Made by a program: the position numbers and the translations under genes. A DNA stretch of 64,000 nucleotides from an uncultured Sphingomonadaceae bacterium (GTDB lineage Bacteria; Pseudomonadota; Alphaproteobacteria; Sphingomonadales; Sphingomonadaceae): positions 735,501 to 799,500 of the forward strand of contig CANMEE010000001.1 of assembly GCA_947496865.1 (NCBI GenBank). Direction: 5' to 3'. The notes under the pieces were generated by a model, which was not told the DNA's origin, did not search any database, and saw nothing but the letters and a program-made list of their open reading frames with translations. Positions 42,812-51,086 of the stretch are shown here, one piece after another (the first letter of the stretch is position 1; every line of letters begins with the position of its first letter).

Positions 42812-43570
42812 TTATTCGCCCTTCCAATCCGGTTTGCGTTTCTGTGCAAAGGCAAGAGAACCTTCCTGGGCATCCTTGGACATAAACACAGGGCCGGTAA
42901 TTTCCGCCTGCTTCTTCCAAGCTTCTTCGCTGGTCCAATCATAGCTTTCGTTAATGATCTTTTTGGTCGCTTTCAATGCCAGCGGGCCGTTGGCAGCGAC
43001 GGTTGCTGCCAATTCCATGGCCGCATCAAGAGCAGGACCATCGGTCAGGCGATTGACGAAACCCACATCATAAGCACGCTGCGCGTCCATGAAATCCCCG
43101 GTCAATGCCATTTCCATAGCGACGCGTTTGCCAACTAACTGTTGCAGCTTGATCACGCCACCGGCTGCCGCAACAAGTGAGCGCTTCACTTCGGGAATTC
43201 CGAATTTCGCTTTGCTGTTTGCGACACATAAGTCACAGGCCAAAGCCAGTTCCAGACCGCCCGCCAATGCATAACCTTCCACTGCTGCGATGATCGGTTT
43301 TTCCGGTCCCTTTTCGGTAATTCCGCCAAAGCCGTAACCTTTTACCGACGGTGTTTCCCCGCGTAGAAAGCCCTTCAAATCCATGCCCGAACAAAATGTT
43401 CCACCCGCACCAGTGATGATGCCAGCGTTCAGACTATTGTCATTGTCGAGTTGCTCCATCGCCGCGTGGATGCCTTCAGCTGCGGCCTTGGTCATCGCAT
43501 TTTTGGCTTCTGGCCGGTTGATCGTGACGATGATGAAACCGTCTTGAATATCTGTGAGTACTTCTGACAT
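42812..43570 (-). CDS. Enoyl-CoA hydratase/isomerase family protein
   Basis: 252 residues, crotonase fold: FIIVTINRPEAKNAMTKAA, oxyanion segments GTFCSGMDLKGFLRGE near residue 58 and AVEGYALAGGLELALACDLCVA near residue 100, then KFGIPEVKRSLVAAAGGVIKLQQLVG, where one catalytic Glu position is Glu-Val. It resembles actinobacterial EchA-type hydratases linked to complex lipid breakdown. Its place after two acyl-CoA dehydrogenases matches the hydration step. Confidence 0.85.
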   Translation of the reverse strand: MSEVLTDIQDGFIIVTINRPEAKNAMTKAAAEGIHAAMEQLDNDNSLNAGIITGAGGTFCSGMDLKGFLRGETPSVKGYGFGGITEKGPEKPIIAAVEGYALAGGLELALACDLCVANSKAKFGIPEVKRSLVAAAGGVIKLQQLVGKRVAMEMALTGDFMDAQRAYDVGFVNRLTDGPALDAAMELAATVAANGPLALKATKKIINESYDWTSEEAWKKQAEITGPVFMSKDAQEGSLAFAQKRKPDWKGE

Positions 43571-43590
43571 GTTGTTCTCTCCTCTAAATT

Positions 43591-44715
43591 TTAATCGAAT
43601 AGCAATCCAGCCAGTTTTGACCGTTGATAAGCGGCGTCACCGATAAGCGCGCCGTCAAATATGGCCTTGCGCCGGTGCAATTGTGCGTCGCAATCATGGG
43701 TGAAACCAAATCCACCGTGAAATTGAATTGAGCGATCGGCCGCCCGGCTATAACTGCTATGCGCCTGTGCCGCTGCCATACGGACAGCCACTTCACCACG
43801 GCCTTGCTCGCCCCAGCTATATGCTGCGCTATATAGGTGCGTCCGGGCTTTTTCATATTCGACATAATTGTCGACGGTGGGATGTTTGAGCGCTTGAAAG
43901 CTGCCGATAATCTTGTCGAACTGCTTGCGGGTTTTGAGATATTCCAGCGTATAGTCAATCACCGCCTGCGACCCGCCGCACATTTCGGCGGCATAGATCA
44001 AACCGGCGGTAAGTTCGATCTTCTCAATCGTTTCACGTGTTCTGCTAGCATCGAACAGCGCATCTGCAGGGATTGTCACGCCATCCAGTGTCACTTCAAA
44101 ACTGCGCGCGGTTTCGTCAATAATCGACTCCCGCCGCAGCGCGCTGTCAGCCAAGGCTGATCGCTCGATTAGAGCAAAGCGAACATCACCATCCACCTTG
44201 ACCGAAGCGATGATCAGTTCCGCACTGTCCGCCCATCGTACCAGTTGCTTCTTGCCGGACAGGACAAGCTGATCGCCATCCTGCTTGCCGGTGCAGGCGA
44301 TATTGCTCAGATCCCAATCGCCGCTATCTTCAGAAAGTGCCAAAGTCACCGCGCAACCGGCAGCTATCTTGGGCAGCCATGCCGCCTGCTGGGCCTCGCT
44401 ACCGCCCGCCAGCAGCGCCTGTGCGGCCAATGTCGTGGTGCCAAAGGGCGTGCTCATAAGGTTACGCCCCATTTGCTCGGCAATGGGAACCACTTCGGCC
44501 ATGGAAAGGCCGACGCCGTCATGCGCCTCGGGAATGGCAATTGCCAGCCAACCCAGTTCGCCAATTTCTTTCCACACGTCCGGGTCATAGCCCAGATCAT
44601 CATCGATCAGCGCCCGAACCTTGTCCATAGGTGACTTGTCACGACAAAAGTTGGTCGCGACATCCATCAATTCAATTTGCTCTTCGGTCGTGCCGATATT
44701 GCCTAAATTGTCCAT
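43591..44715 (-). CDS. Acyl-CoA dehydrogenase, partner B
   Basis: 374 residues. N-terminal helical domain (LMDVATNFCRDKSPMDKVRALID), a middle domain with VTLALSEDSGDWDLSNIACTGKQ in place of the usual GSD motif, and a C-terminal domain with YLKTRKQFDKIIGSFQALKHPTVDNYVEYEKARTHLYSA near residue 265 and FHGGFGFTHDCDAQLHRRKAIFDGALIG. The weakened FAD/substrate motifs and the partner just upstream suggest the non-canonical chain of an alpha2beta2 enzyme. The gene starts 15 bases after the larger partner's stop. Confidence 0.85.
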   Translation of the reverse strand: MDNLGNIGTTEEQIELMDVATNFCRDKSPMDKVRALIDDDLGYDPDVWKEIGELGWLAIAIPEAHDGVGLSMAEVVPIAEQMGRNLMSTPFGTTTLAAQALLAGGSEAQQAAWLPKIAAGCAVTLALSEDSGDWDLSNIACTGKQDGDQLVLSGKKQLVRWADSAELIIASVKVDGDVRFALIERSALADSALRRESIIDETARSFEVTLDGVTIPADALFDASRTRETIEKIELTAGLIYAAEMCGGSQAVIDYTLEYLKTRKQFDKIIGSFQALKHPTVDNYVEYEKARTHLYSAAYSWGEQGRGEVAVRMAAAQAHSSYSRAADRSIQFHGGFGFTHDCDAQLHRRKAIFDGALIGDAAYQRSKLAGLLFD

Positions 44716-44730
44716 TTGTTCGATCCTGAC

Positions 44731-45954
44731 CTATCGTGTTTTGGGAAGGCCAAGCGCATGCTCGGCGACGATGTTGCGCTGGATCTCGGACGTGCCGCCA
44801 CCAATGGTCGCGGAAAAGCTGTTGAGATAACTGCGGTGCCAATAGCCATCATCCACCGCGTTCTCATCGCCGACATAATAGCCCGCCTTGGTCCCCTGAA
44901 AGCCCAGTGAAAATTCGGTCAACTCGCGAATCAATTCGGTCCGCGCCAGCTTGTTCATCAGCGGCAGACCCATGGGTTTATCCTGCATCAGCTGCGGCAT
45001 CCGGCGGCGGGTATTGTTGAGATTGAGCGCCTGAATATCGATCATATATTGCGTCATCTTGTCACGCATCACCGGATCGTCGAGCAACGGTTTTCCGTTC
45101 CGCATCGAGTTTTTCGCCAGCTCGACAATCTGCATCACGTCCAGTTCCTTGACGAAATAGCCACCGACGGGTTTCACCTTGGCGCCGCGCTCATATTCCA
45201 GCGTCTTCATCGCCATCGACCAGCCATTGCCCTCACCGCCAAACAGGCAGTCAGCCGAAATGCGCGCGTCGCTAAAGAAAGTCTGCACAAAGCCATATTC
45301 GCCGGTCAGCTTCTTGATCCGGCTCGTGCTGATCCCGTCAATCTTCATCGGATTGAGGAAGAAGCTAAGCCCCTTATATTTATTCTCCGCTTCAAAATCG
45401 GTCCGCGCCAGCAGGATCATATATTTCGCTCGGTCGCCTAGCGAGGTCCAGATTTTCGATCCGTTGAGGACATATTCATCGCCCTCTTTCACCGCTTTAA
45501 GCTGCGCGTTACCCAGATCACTGCCATGTTCCGGCTCGGAAAAACCCTGACACCAGATATCCTCGGCGGTCAGCATACCCTTGATATAGGTTTGCTTCTG
45601 CTCCTCAGACCCCAGATCGAGGATGAGCGGCCCCGCCCAGCCATTGCCGATGGCGTTGAGCATAATCGGTGCGTCATGTTTTTTCATCGCCCGGGTCGCG
45701 ACGCGCTGATATTCACTGTGCATGCCGCCGCCGCCATATTCCTTTGGCCAGCTGGCCCCGAGAAACCCTGCTTCGTAAACTTTGCGCTGCCAATCGCGCA
45801 GGAAATCAAACTGCTGGTCCGTCGATACCTCCATGAAAGTAAGCGGCAACATGAAGCCGGGATCGCGAACGGTATTTTCCTTGAACCACGCATCGGCGGC
45901 GTCACCAAATTCCTTTAACTCGGCGGCACTGGGTTTGTCTGGCTTATCGGCCAT
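44731..45954 (-). CDS. Acyl-CoA dehydrogenase, partner A
   Basis: 407 residues from the ATG at 45952-45954, preceded by CAGGAGC; an upstream in-frame ATG lacks such a site. Motifs: WCQGFSEPEHGSDLGNAQLKAVKEGDEYVLNGSKIWTSLG near residue 145, the FFSDARISADCLFG segment, and the C-terminal FSATIGGGTSEIQRNIVAEHALGLPK (GGTSEI, the canonical end). It is the first gene of a six-gene operon and faces the Mo-oxidoreductase across the 18-bp palindrome. Size and motifs fit the catalytic partner of a heteromeric acyl-CoA dehydrogenase. Confidence 0.88.
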   Translation of the reverse strand: MADKPDKPSAAELKEFGDAADAWFKENTVRDPGFMLPLTFMEVSTDQQFDFLRDWQRKVYEAGFLGASWPKEYGGGGMHSEYQRVATRAMKKHDAPIMLNAIGNGWAGPLILDLGSEEQKQTYIKGMLTAEDIWCQGFSEPEHGSDLGNAQLKAVKEGDEYVLNGSKIWTSLGDRAKYMILLARTDFEAENKYKGLSFFLNPMKIDGISTSRIKKLTGEYGFVQTFFSDARISADCLFGGEGNGWSMAMKTLEYERGAKVKPVGGYFVKELDVMQIVELAKNSMRNGKPLLDDPVMRDKMTQYMIDIQALNLNNTRRRMPQLMQDKPMGLPLMNKLARTELIRELTEFSLGFQGTKAGYYVGDENAVDDGYWHRSYLNSFSATIGGGTSEIQRNIVAEHALGLPKTR

Positions 45955-46036
45955 GGGCTTTGCTCCTGAAATTTTCTTATCAATAGGGTCAGTAGCAGCG
46001 CCCGCTGCCATGCCCTAATTTGGGAATCGACTGGCT

Positions 46037-46054
46037 ATTAATTGAACGATTAAA
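46037..46054. promoter_or_regulatory. 18-bp palindrome, putative operator between divergent catabolic operons
   Basis: ATTAATTGAACGATTAAA differs from the thiolase-promoter copy (24126-24143) at one base. It sits 83 bases from the acyl-CoA dehydrogenase start and 43 bases from the Mo-oxidoreductase start, so one bound dimer could control both. Confidence 0.65.
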
Positions 46055-46097
46055 TTCCAAAAAGCAATGGTCTGAAATATCAATCAGGAGAGCGACA

Positions 46098-48314
46098 ATG
46101 GCAATCGAACAGAAACATGTAATGTGCCGGGCCTGCCACGCTCATTGCGGTCTGATTGTCGATTTTGAAGATGGCGTTCCGGTCAAAACCCATGGCGACA
46201 AGAATAACCCCGAATTTGAAGGCTATAGCTGCATCAAGGGCCGCCAACTCGCCAATTATCACAGTTTCGATACGCGCCTTTTGACCAGCTATAAGGGCAT
46301 GAAGCACGGCGGGAAACAAGCCGTCAGCTGGCGCACCGCTGCGAAAGAAATTGCCCAGCGGATAGAAGCGATTGTCGAAGAACATGGCCCCGATAGTGTC
46401 GCATCCTATGTCGGCACCTTTGGTTATAATAATCTCAACGGCCACGCCTTCATGCTCGCGCTGATGGATGCCATTGGTTCCACCTCGGTCTATGACAGCG
46501 TGACGATTGACCAGCCGGGCAAAGGCATTGCCCGCGCTCTGGTCGGTCCGTGGCTCGCGGGCGCGCCGCGTGTCGGCGACTGGGATGGCCTGATGCTGGT
46601 TGGCACCAATCCGGTCGTGTCGATGAATGGTGGTCTCGGCATGAACCCGGCCAAGAAACTCCATGACGCCAAGAAGCGCGGAATGCAGCTGATTGTTATC
46701 GATCCGCGCAAGACCGACAGCGCGAAACAGGCTGATTTGCACCTGCAATGCCGCCCCGGCGAAGACCCGATCATCCTCGGCGCGATTGCCAAAGTGGTGA
46801 TTGAAGAAAAGCTTTATGACGAGCAATTCGTCGCCAATGATGTCGAAGGGTTCGAAGCCCTGAAAAAAGCGGTTGCCCCATTTGACCCGGCTCTGGCCGC
46901 CCAGCGCGCCGATGTGACGGCCGAAGAAATTGTGCAGGCCGCGCGCATCTATGGCGGCTGGAAAAAAGGCAGTATCAGCGTCGGCACCGGTCCCAATATG
47001 GCAGGCGGTGGCAATATTACCGAATATCTCAACCTGTCGCTAACCTCGATCATGGGCCACTGGCTGCGCGAAGGCGATATTAACCGGCGCAGCGGCGTGT
47101 TTATGAAACCCGCGCCAGCGGTTGCCGCCTCCCCCGGACCGATGCAGGCTTGGGGTTTTGGCCGCAAATTGCATAGCCGCGATTTGGAGCAGAGCATTTC
47201 CGGCATGCCGACCGCCGCGCTACCCGACGAAATCCTGACGCCCGGTGACCAGCAGGTCAAAGCGCTGATCTGTCTGGGCGGCAACCCGATGCTCGCTTGG
47301 CCGGATCAGCTCAAGACCTTTCAGGCGATGAAGGCGCTCGACCTGCTGGTGTGCCTCGATCCGCGTATGTCCAAGACGGCAGAGCTGGCCGACTATGTCA
47401 TTGCGCCCAAACTCCATTATGAAGTGCACGGCAATACCGCAGCACCGGAACTCTATGGCGGCTTTGGTGCTGGCTGGGGTTTTGAGAATAATTATGCGCA
47501 GGCGAGCCTGCCCATCATGGAATCGCCGACAGGGTCGGACCTGTGTGAGGAATATGAATTTATCCACACGCTCGCCAGTGAAATGGACAAGCCGCTCAAG
47601 ATCAAAAGCTTCGCCTTGGTGTCGCATCTCGAAGAGCGCGAGGAAAAAGCCACGACGTTCGCACCCGGCGAAACACCCGATCCGATTACCGCGTGGAGTG
47701 CTGCGCTGAACGGCTCTCCCGTTCCGGTCGCCGATGTCTTCGCCGATCCCGAGGCGCAAAAGGGCAAGATTGTCGACGCGCAAGCCTTGATGGTCCAACC
47801 CAAGCCTGCGGACTGGGAAGGCAAGCTGTCGGTTGGCAATAGCGCGATGATGGAAGAACTGGCCGGCTATGCCGAGCGGCTTGGCCAGCCGGTCGAAGAA
47901 ACCGCTTTCCCGATGCGAATGATCGGACGGCGGATGACCGAAATCCATAACAGCAATTGGCATGAAGATCCGGTGCAGCGCAAACGGGTGCCGCATCATC
48001 CCGCTTTCATGAATCCGGAAGATATGGCGGCACTGGGTTTGATCGAAGATCAACCGGTGGAAGTGGAATCCGCGCGCGCCTTCATCAGCTGCGTGGCCAA
48101 GGCGGACAAGACAGTGAAGCTGGGCTGTGTCTCGCTCCCCCATAGTTGGGGCACCAATCCGGATGAGAAAGAGGATCCCTTGGGCGCCGGCGGCAATACC
48201 GGCAGACTGTCTTTCAACGACCGCGACTTTGACAAGCGCACTGGCATTCCGCTGATGAGCAGCATTCCTATTCGCGTAAGGGCGAAGGCAGAAGCGCTAG
48301 AAGCCGCCGAATAA
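46098..48314 (+). CDS. Molybdopterin oxidoreductase (DMSO reductase family)
   Basis: 738 residues from the ATG at 46098 with CAGGAGAGCGAC before it. The N-terminus binds one 4Fe-4S cluster: CRACHAHC (C10, C13, C17) and C45 in EGYSCIKGRQLANYH. Molybdopterin-binding regions follow (LVGTNPVVSMNGGLGMNP, IVIDPRKTDSAKQADLHLQCRPGED, LICLGGNPMLAWPD), with the C-terminal cap ending around FNDRDFDKRTGIPLMSSIPIRV. No Tat signal is visible, so it is probably cytoplasmic. No iron-sulfur or membrane partner is adjacent, and the residue coordinating Mo is not clear. It is divergent from the acyl-CoA dehydrogenase operon and precedes an SDR. Its reaction is unknown; hydroxylation or reduction of the degraded compound is possible. 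Confidence 0.85.
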   Translation: MAIEQKHVMCRACHAHCGLIVDFEDGVPVKTHGDKNNPEFEGYSCIKGRQLANYHSFDTRLLTSYKGMKHGGKQAVSWRTAAKEIAQRIEAIVEEHGPDSVASYVGTFGYNNLNGHAFMLALMDAIGSTSVYDSVTIDQPGKGIARALVGPWLAGAPRVGDWDGLMLVGTNPVVSMNGGLGMNPAKKLHDAKKRGMQLIVIDPRKTDSAKQADLHLQCRPGEDPIILGAIAKVVIEEKLYDEQFVANDVEGFEALKKAVAPFDPALAAQRADVTAEEIVQAARIYGGWKKGSISVGTGPNMAGGGNITEYLNLSLTSIMGHWLREGDINRRSGVFMKPAPAVAASPGPMQAWGFGRKLHSRDLEQSISGMPTAALPDEILTPGDQQVKALICLGGNPMLAWPDQLKTFQAMKALDLLVCLDPRMSKTAELADYVIAPKLHYEVHGNTAAPELYGGFGAGWGFENNYAQASLPIMESPTGSDLCEEYEFIHTLASEMDKPLKIKSFALVSHLEEREEKATTFAPGETPDPITAWSAALNGSPVPVADVFADPEAQKGKIVDAQALMVQPKPADWEGKLSVGNSAMMEELAGYAERLGQPVEETAFPMRMIGRRMTEIHNSNWHEDPVQRKRVPHHPAFMNPEDMAALGLIEDQPVEVESARAFISCVAKADKTVKLGCVSLPHSWGTNPDEKEDPLGAGGNTGRLSFNDRDFDKRTGIPLMSSIPIRVRAKAEALEAAE

Positions 48315-48332
48315 ACCCATAAAGGAACCTTC

Positions 48333-49097
48333 ATGACCAACCCCCTATTCGATCTCACCGGCGAAGTCGCCGTCATCACAGGCGCAGGACGCGGCATTGG
48401 CGAAGGCATGGCCAAGACGCTGGCCGATGCCGGTTGCAACGTGGTGTGCGCCTCGCGCAGTATCGCCGAAATTCAGTCGGTCGCTGACGAGATTAACGCC
48501 AGCAATGCCGGTGGTCGCGCCATTGCGCAGGTCACCGATGTCACCAGCGCGGAAGATATGGACGCGCTCGCCCAGCGCGCGGTTGATGAATTTGGACGGC
48601 TCGATATTTGGGTCAATAATGCGGGCGGTTCGCTGGTCTCCGCCCCGCTGACCGAACTCGACGAAGCCGAATGGGATAAGACGTTGGCAGTCAACCTAAC
48701 CTCGGTCTTTCTCGGCGTCCGCGCCGCCTGCAAGCATTTTGGCGAAGGCAGCCGGATCGTCAACACCAGCTCCATGGCCGGACAAGACCCCTTTCCCGGC
48801 AGCGGCCATTATAGCGCAGCCAAGGCGGGCGTGCTGATGCTGACCAAGACACTCGCCCATGAATTGGGCCCCAAGACCCGCGTCAACGCCATCCTGCCCG
48901 GCTTTGTCCCGACCGAGACGGTGAAAAAAGCGCTGAGCATGACGGACGAGGATTTTGTCGGTTTTGAAGACACGCTGGGCCTGCCCGCCGGCCGATTGGG
49001 CACGCCGCAGGATATTGGGGCGCTGACGCTTTATCTGTGCGCGCCCGCGTCGGAATGGGTGACGGGTCAGTGTATTAGGATTGCCGGGACGCCTTGA
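48333..49097 (+). CDS. SDR family oxidoreductase
   Basis: 254 residues, starting 18 bases after the Mo-oxidoreductase gene with AAAGGAAC in front. Motifs: VITGAGRGIGEGMAKTLA, NNAGGSLVSAPLTELDEAEW, the active site NTSSMAGQDPFPGSGHYSAAKAG (Ser, Tyr-x3-Lys) and the end SEWVTGQCIRIAGTP. It is an NAD(P)-dependent alcohol or ketone oxidoreductase, probably a step of the same pathway. The final segment lacks the usual DGG. Confidence 0.85.
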   Translation: MTNPLFDLTGEVAVITGAGRGIGEGMAKTLADAGCNVVCASRSIAEIQSVADEINASNAGGRAIAQVTDVTSAEDMDALAQRAVDEFGRLDIWVNNAGGSLVSAPLTELDEAEWDKTLAVNLTSVFLGVRAACKHFGEGSRIVNTSSMAGQDPFPGSGHYSAAKAGVLMLTKTLAHELGPKTRVNAILPGFVPTETVKKALSMTDEDFVGFEDTLGLPAGRLGTPQDIGALTLYLCAPASEWVTGQCIRIAGTP

Positions 49098-49109
49098 GGG
49101 GCGGCTTTA

Positions 49110-49125
49110 TCCCGAAAGCGGACAC
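49110..49125 (+). repeat. Direct repeat TCCCGAAAGCGGACA, copy 1
   Basis: The 15-mer TCCCGAAAGCGGACA occurs here and again at 49435-49449, with a diverged form (CCCGAAGCTGACATT) near 49959. The copies bracket a small membrane gene and border a decayed gene. It may be a dispersed intergenic repeat of the lineage. Confidence 0.5.
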
Positions 49126-49153
49126 TAGGTTTCTAAATATTGCAGTGCTGAAA

Positions 49154-49318
49154 TCATTTGGCGGAGTCATTTTGAGATTTCGCAAATGCGTATGCCCATA
49201 AACTGATGGCTCCGAAACCTAGGACATAAGCTGCTATTTGACTGTTATTCAAAGCAAACACAATTGCTAGAAGAAATATCATAACCGAAAAAAACATCAG
49301 TTTTCCGTAGACACTCAT
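49154..49318 (-). CDS. Small two-helix membrane protein
   Basis: 54 residues from the ATG at 49316-49318, which has a strong GGAGG site seven bases upstream; the longer frame (to 49381) is less likely. Two hydrophobic segments, LMFFSVMIFLLAIVFAL and IAAYVLGFGAISLWAYAF, suggest a hairpin in the inner membrane. I do not recognise a family. It lies in the low-density 49.1-50.1 kb region. Confidence 0.55.
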   Translation of the reverse strand: MSVYGKLMFFSVMIFLLAIVFALNNSQIAAYVLGFGAISLWAYAFAKSQNDSAK

Positions 49319-49434
49319 ATGATACCTCCAATGAGCGACTGACTCGAACAAGCAATACAGCTTTTCTTGAAATTTATACAAGATTATTTAGTTAATCTGA
49401 GACACCGGTTCGGCAGCATTATATGCCCGCAACA

Positions 49435-49449
49435 TCCCGAAAGCGGACA
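49435..49449 (+). repeat. Direct repeat TCCCGAAAGCGGACA, copy 2
   Basis: This is identical to 15 bases of the copy at 49110. It lies in the spacer between the small membrane gene and the broken GFA-family gene. Confidence 0.5.
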
Positions 49450-49523
49450 TTGAAAAAATTGCTACGACATCTAAGTATGATTTTATTTTTAATGGAAAAG
49501 CCGTACAAAAGGGAGCGTGAGCG

Positions 49524-49925
49524 ATGGTGACGGGGCAATGCAATTGTGGTTTGGTATCTTTCGCAATCGAGATGGACCCCAAAGACATCTATATTTGTCA
49601 CTGCTCAATCTGCAGACGATGGACTGGAAACAACGGTGTGGCAGTTTCGATTGTTCCAAAAGAGCAGTTTAGGTGGGTCTCTGGAGAAGAAAATGTAGCA
49701 AGTTGGCAAAAATCAAATGCCGATTGGCAAAGCTGGTTTTGTCGAAATTGTGGGTCTGCTTTACCTGGCAACAATGACGAAATGAACATGTTTATTCCAG
49801 TCGGACTGCTAGATGCTGGTGCGAACAATCTCGAAGTTTCTCATCATATTTGAGTGGAGTCCAGAGCCGCCTGGGACAAAATTTGCGATGAAGGTAAACA
49901 GCACCAAAGAGAATTCCAAGGCTAG
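49524..49925 (+). pseudogene. GFA/CENP-V family gene interrupted by an in-frame TGA
   Basis: The first 109 codons encode a zinc-binding glutathione-dependent formaldehyde-activating-like protein: GQCNCGLVSFAIEM, CHCSICRRWTGNNG and WFCRNCGSALPG with the Cys zinc ligands. The frame stops at TGA (49851-49853) after NNLEVSHHI. It continues in frame VESRAAWDKICDEGKQHQRE to TAG at 49923-49925. Full-length homologues read HI-aromatic-x-x-S-x-A-x-W-x-x-I there, so the TGA replaces an aromatic codon (probably TGG). The shortened product may still fold, but a recent nonsense mutation is the simplest reading. Confidence 0.65.
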
Positions 49926-49985
49926 TTGCTCCTGCCTTTTGATATGTCCGATTTTGCGCCCGAAGCTGACATTGGACATAGCTAA

Positions 49986-50028
49986 CATCTAAAAGAGCGT
50001 CAGCAGGCCATGCACGGTCATGCCGCCA
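49986..50028 (-). pseudogene. Possible remnant of a MaoC-hydratase gene
   Basis: Bases 49991-50028 match the MaoC gene at 57031-57068 in about 30 of 38 positions, including a 16-base identical run AGAGCGTCAGCAGGCC. On the minus strand this encodes AGGMTVHGLLTLF, the MaoC hydratase motif region, flanked by stops on both sides. No further homology is visible. It may be the scar of a deleted hydratase gene. Confidence 0.3.
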
Positions 50029-50129
50029 GCAAGCTATCCTCCGCTTTTCTTTCATAAAATTAAATAACATGTAAGCATTTGTCGCCAATAGAGTTATGGT
50101 TAACGGGAAACTAAGCTTTAGGGTATCAC

Positions 50130-51086
50130 ATGCAGTCAGCTCTGATCGGACATACGGGCTTTGTCGGACGCAATCTCTTGCAGTCGCGATCCTTTGACGG
50201 GCGATTTAATTCTGCAAACATATCCGAAATAGCCGGCCGCAAATTTGACGAAGTCATATGTGCCGGAGCGCCGTCGGTCATGTGGGCGGCCAATGCCGAT
50301 CCTGAGGGCGATGCGCGCAATCTGGAAAATTTGGCAGATGCGCTGCGCAAGGCCGATATTGGCCGCATGATATTGGTCTCGACCATCGGCGTTTTTGATG
50401 ATGTTTCTGCGCAATATACAGAGAGCAATGCCCGGTTTGAACAGCGATATGCCTATGGCCGCAATCGGCGGCAATTGGAGGTTGATCTGGCTTCAAGCTT
50501 TGGCGAAACGCATATTGTGCGGCTGCCTGCGCTATTCGGGCCGGGGCTCAAGAAGAATTTTATCTTCGATATTTTGAACCCTGAACCCTCCTTTATAAAA
50601 CCGGATAAATTTGACGCCCTTGCAGGCGCCTTTTCCCATGCGGAATCTGCCGCCCTGAAACAGGCCTATGCCTATGATGCCGGTTTGGACATGTGGGCCT
50701 ATGAGCGCGCGGAATATCGAAATAGCGATATTTCCAAGGCCTTGATCGCGGCCTTTGCGCGCGAAAATTTCCTGTCGACCCAATTCACCAACAGTGAAAG
50801 CCGCTTTCAATATTATAATCTCGCAAACCTTTCCCGCGACATCGATATTGCGGTTCAAAAGGATATTGAAGTCCTGAATATTTGTTCGGAGCCGGTGCAA
50901 GCGAGCGCCGTGCACAAATTCTTGACCGGAACAGAATTTGCCAATACCGGCCCGGCCCGCGTCGATGAAGACGTCCGCTCAGACCATGGCGCGGCTTTTG
51001 GTTCTGTCAGTGATTATCTCTACGATAAAAGCGCAATTTTGGACGATTTGAAGCGCTTCTGCGCTTCATCCGGGGGGCAGTCATGA
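50130..51086 (+). CDS. NAD-dependent epimerase/dehydratase-like protein
   Basis: 318 residues. The N-terminal Rossmann motif is ALIGHTGFVGRNLL (GxxGxxG). ILVSTIGVFDDVSAQ holds a strand and a Thr/Ser-type position, and AYGRNRRQLEVDLA holds the Tyr-x3-Arg/Lys region (YGRNR). The Lys usual in YxxxK is Arg here. It resembles nucleotide-sugar epimerases but is divergent in the second half. It opens the 50.1-56.8 kb surface-glycan module and overlaps the next gene (ATGA). Confidence 0.7.
   Translation: MQSALIGHTGFVGRNLLQSRSFDGRFNSANISEIAGRKFDEVICAGAPSVMWAANADPEGDARNLENLADALRKADIGRMILVSTIGVFDDVSAQYTESNARFEQRYAYGRNRRQLEVDLASSFGETHIVRLPALFGPGLKKNFIFDILNPEPSFIKPDKFDALAGAFSHAESAALKQAYAYDAGLDMWAYERAEYRNSDISKALIAAFARENFLSTQFTNSESRFQYYNLANLSRDIDIAVQKDIEVLNICSEPVQASAVHKFLTGTEFANTGPARVDEDVRSDHGAAFGSVSDYLYDKSAILDDLKRFCASSGGQS

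Noticed and set aside
42810..42938. Longer N-terminus for the RidA-family protein
   Set aside because: The extension overlaps the crotonase gene by about 130 bases and is Cys/Gly-rich without homology. The ATG at 42807-42809 gives the normal family length.
47220..48143. 307-codon open frame opposite the Mo-oxidoreductase gene
   Set aside because: It is antisense to a gene with clear motifs. The composition (His/Arg-rich) and absence of a recognisable domain mark it as a reading-frame shadow.
49792..50088. 98-codon minus-strand open frame in the decayed region
   Set aside because: No recognisable family, poor start context, and it overlaps the broken GFA gene; probably non-coding.
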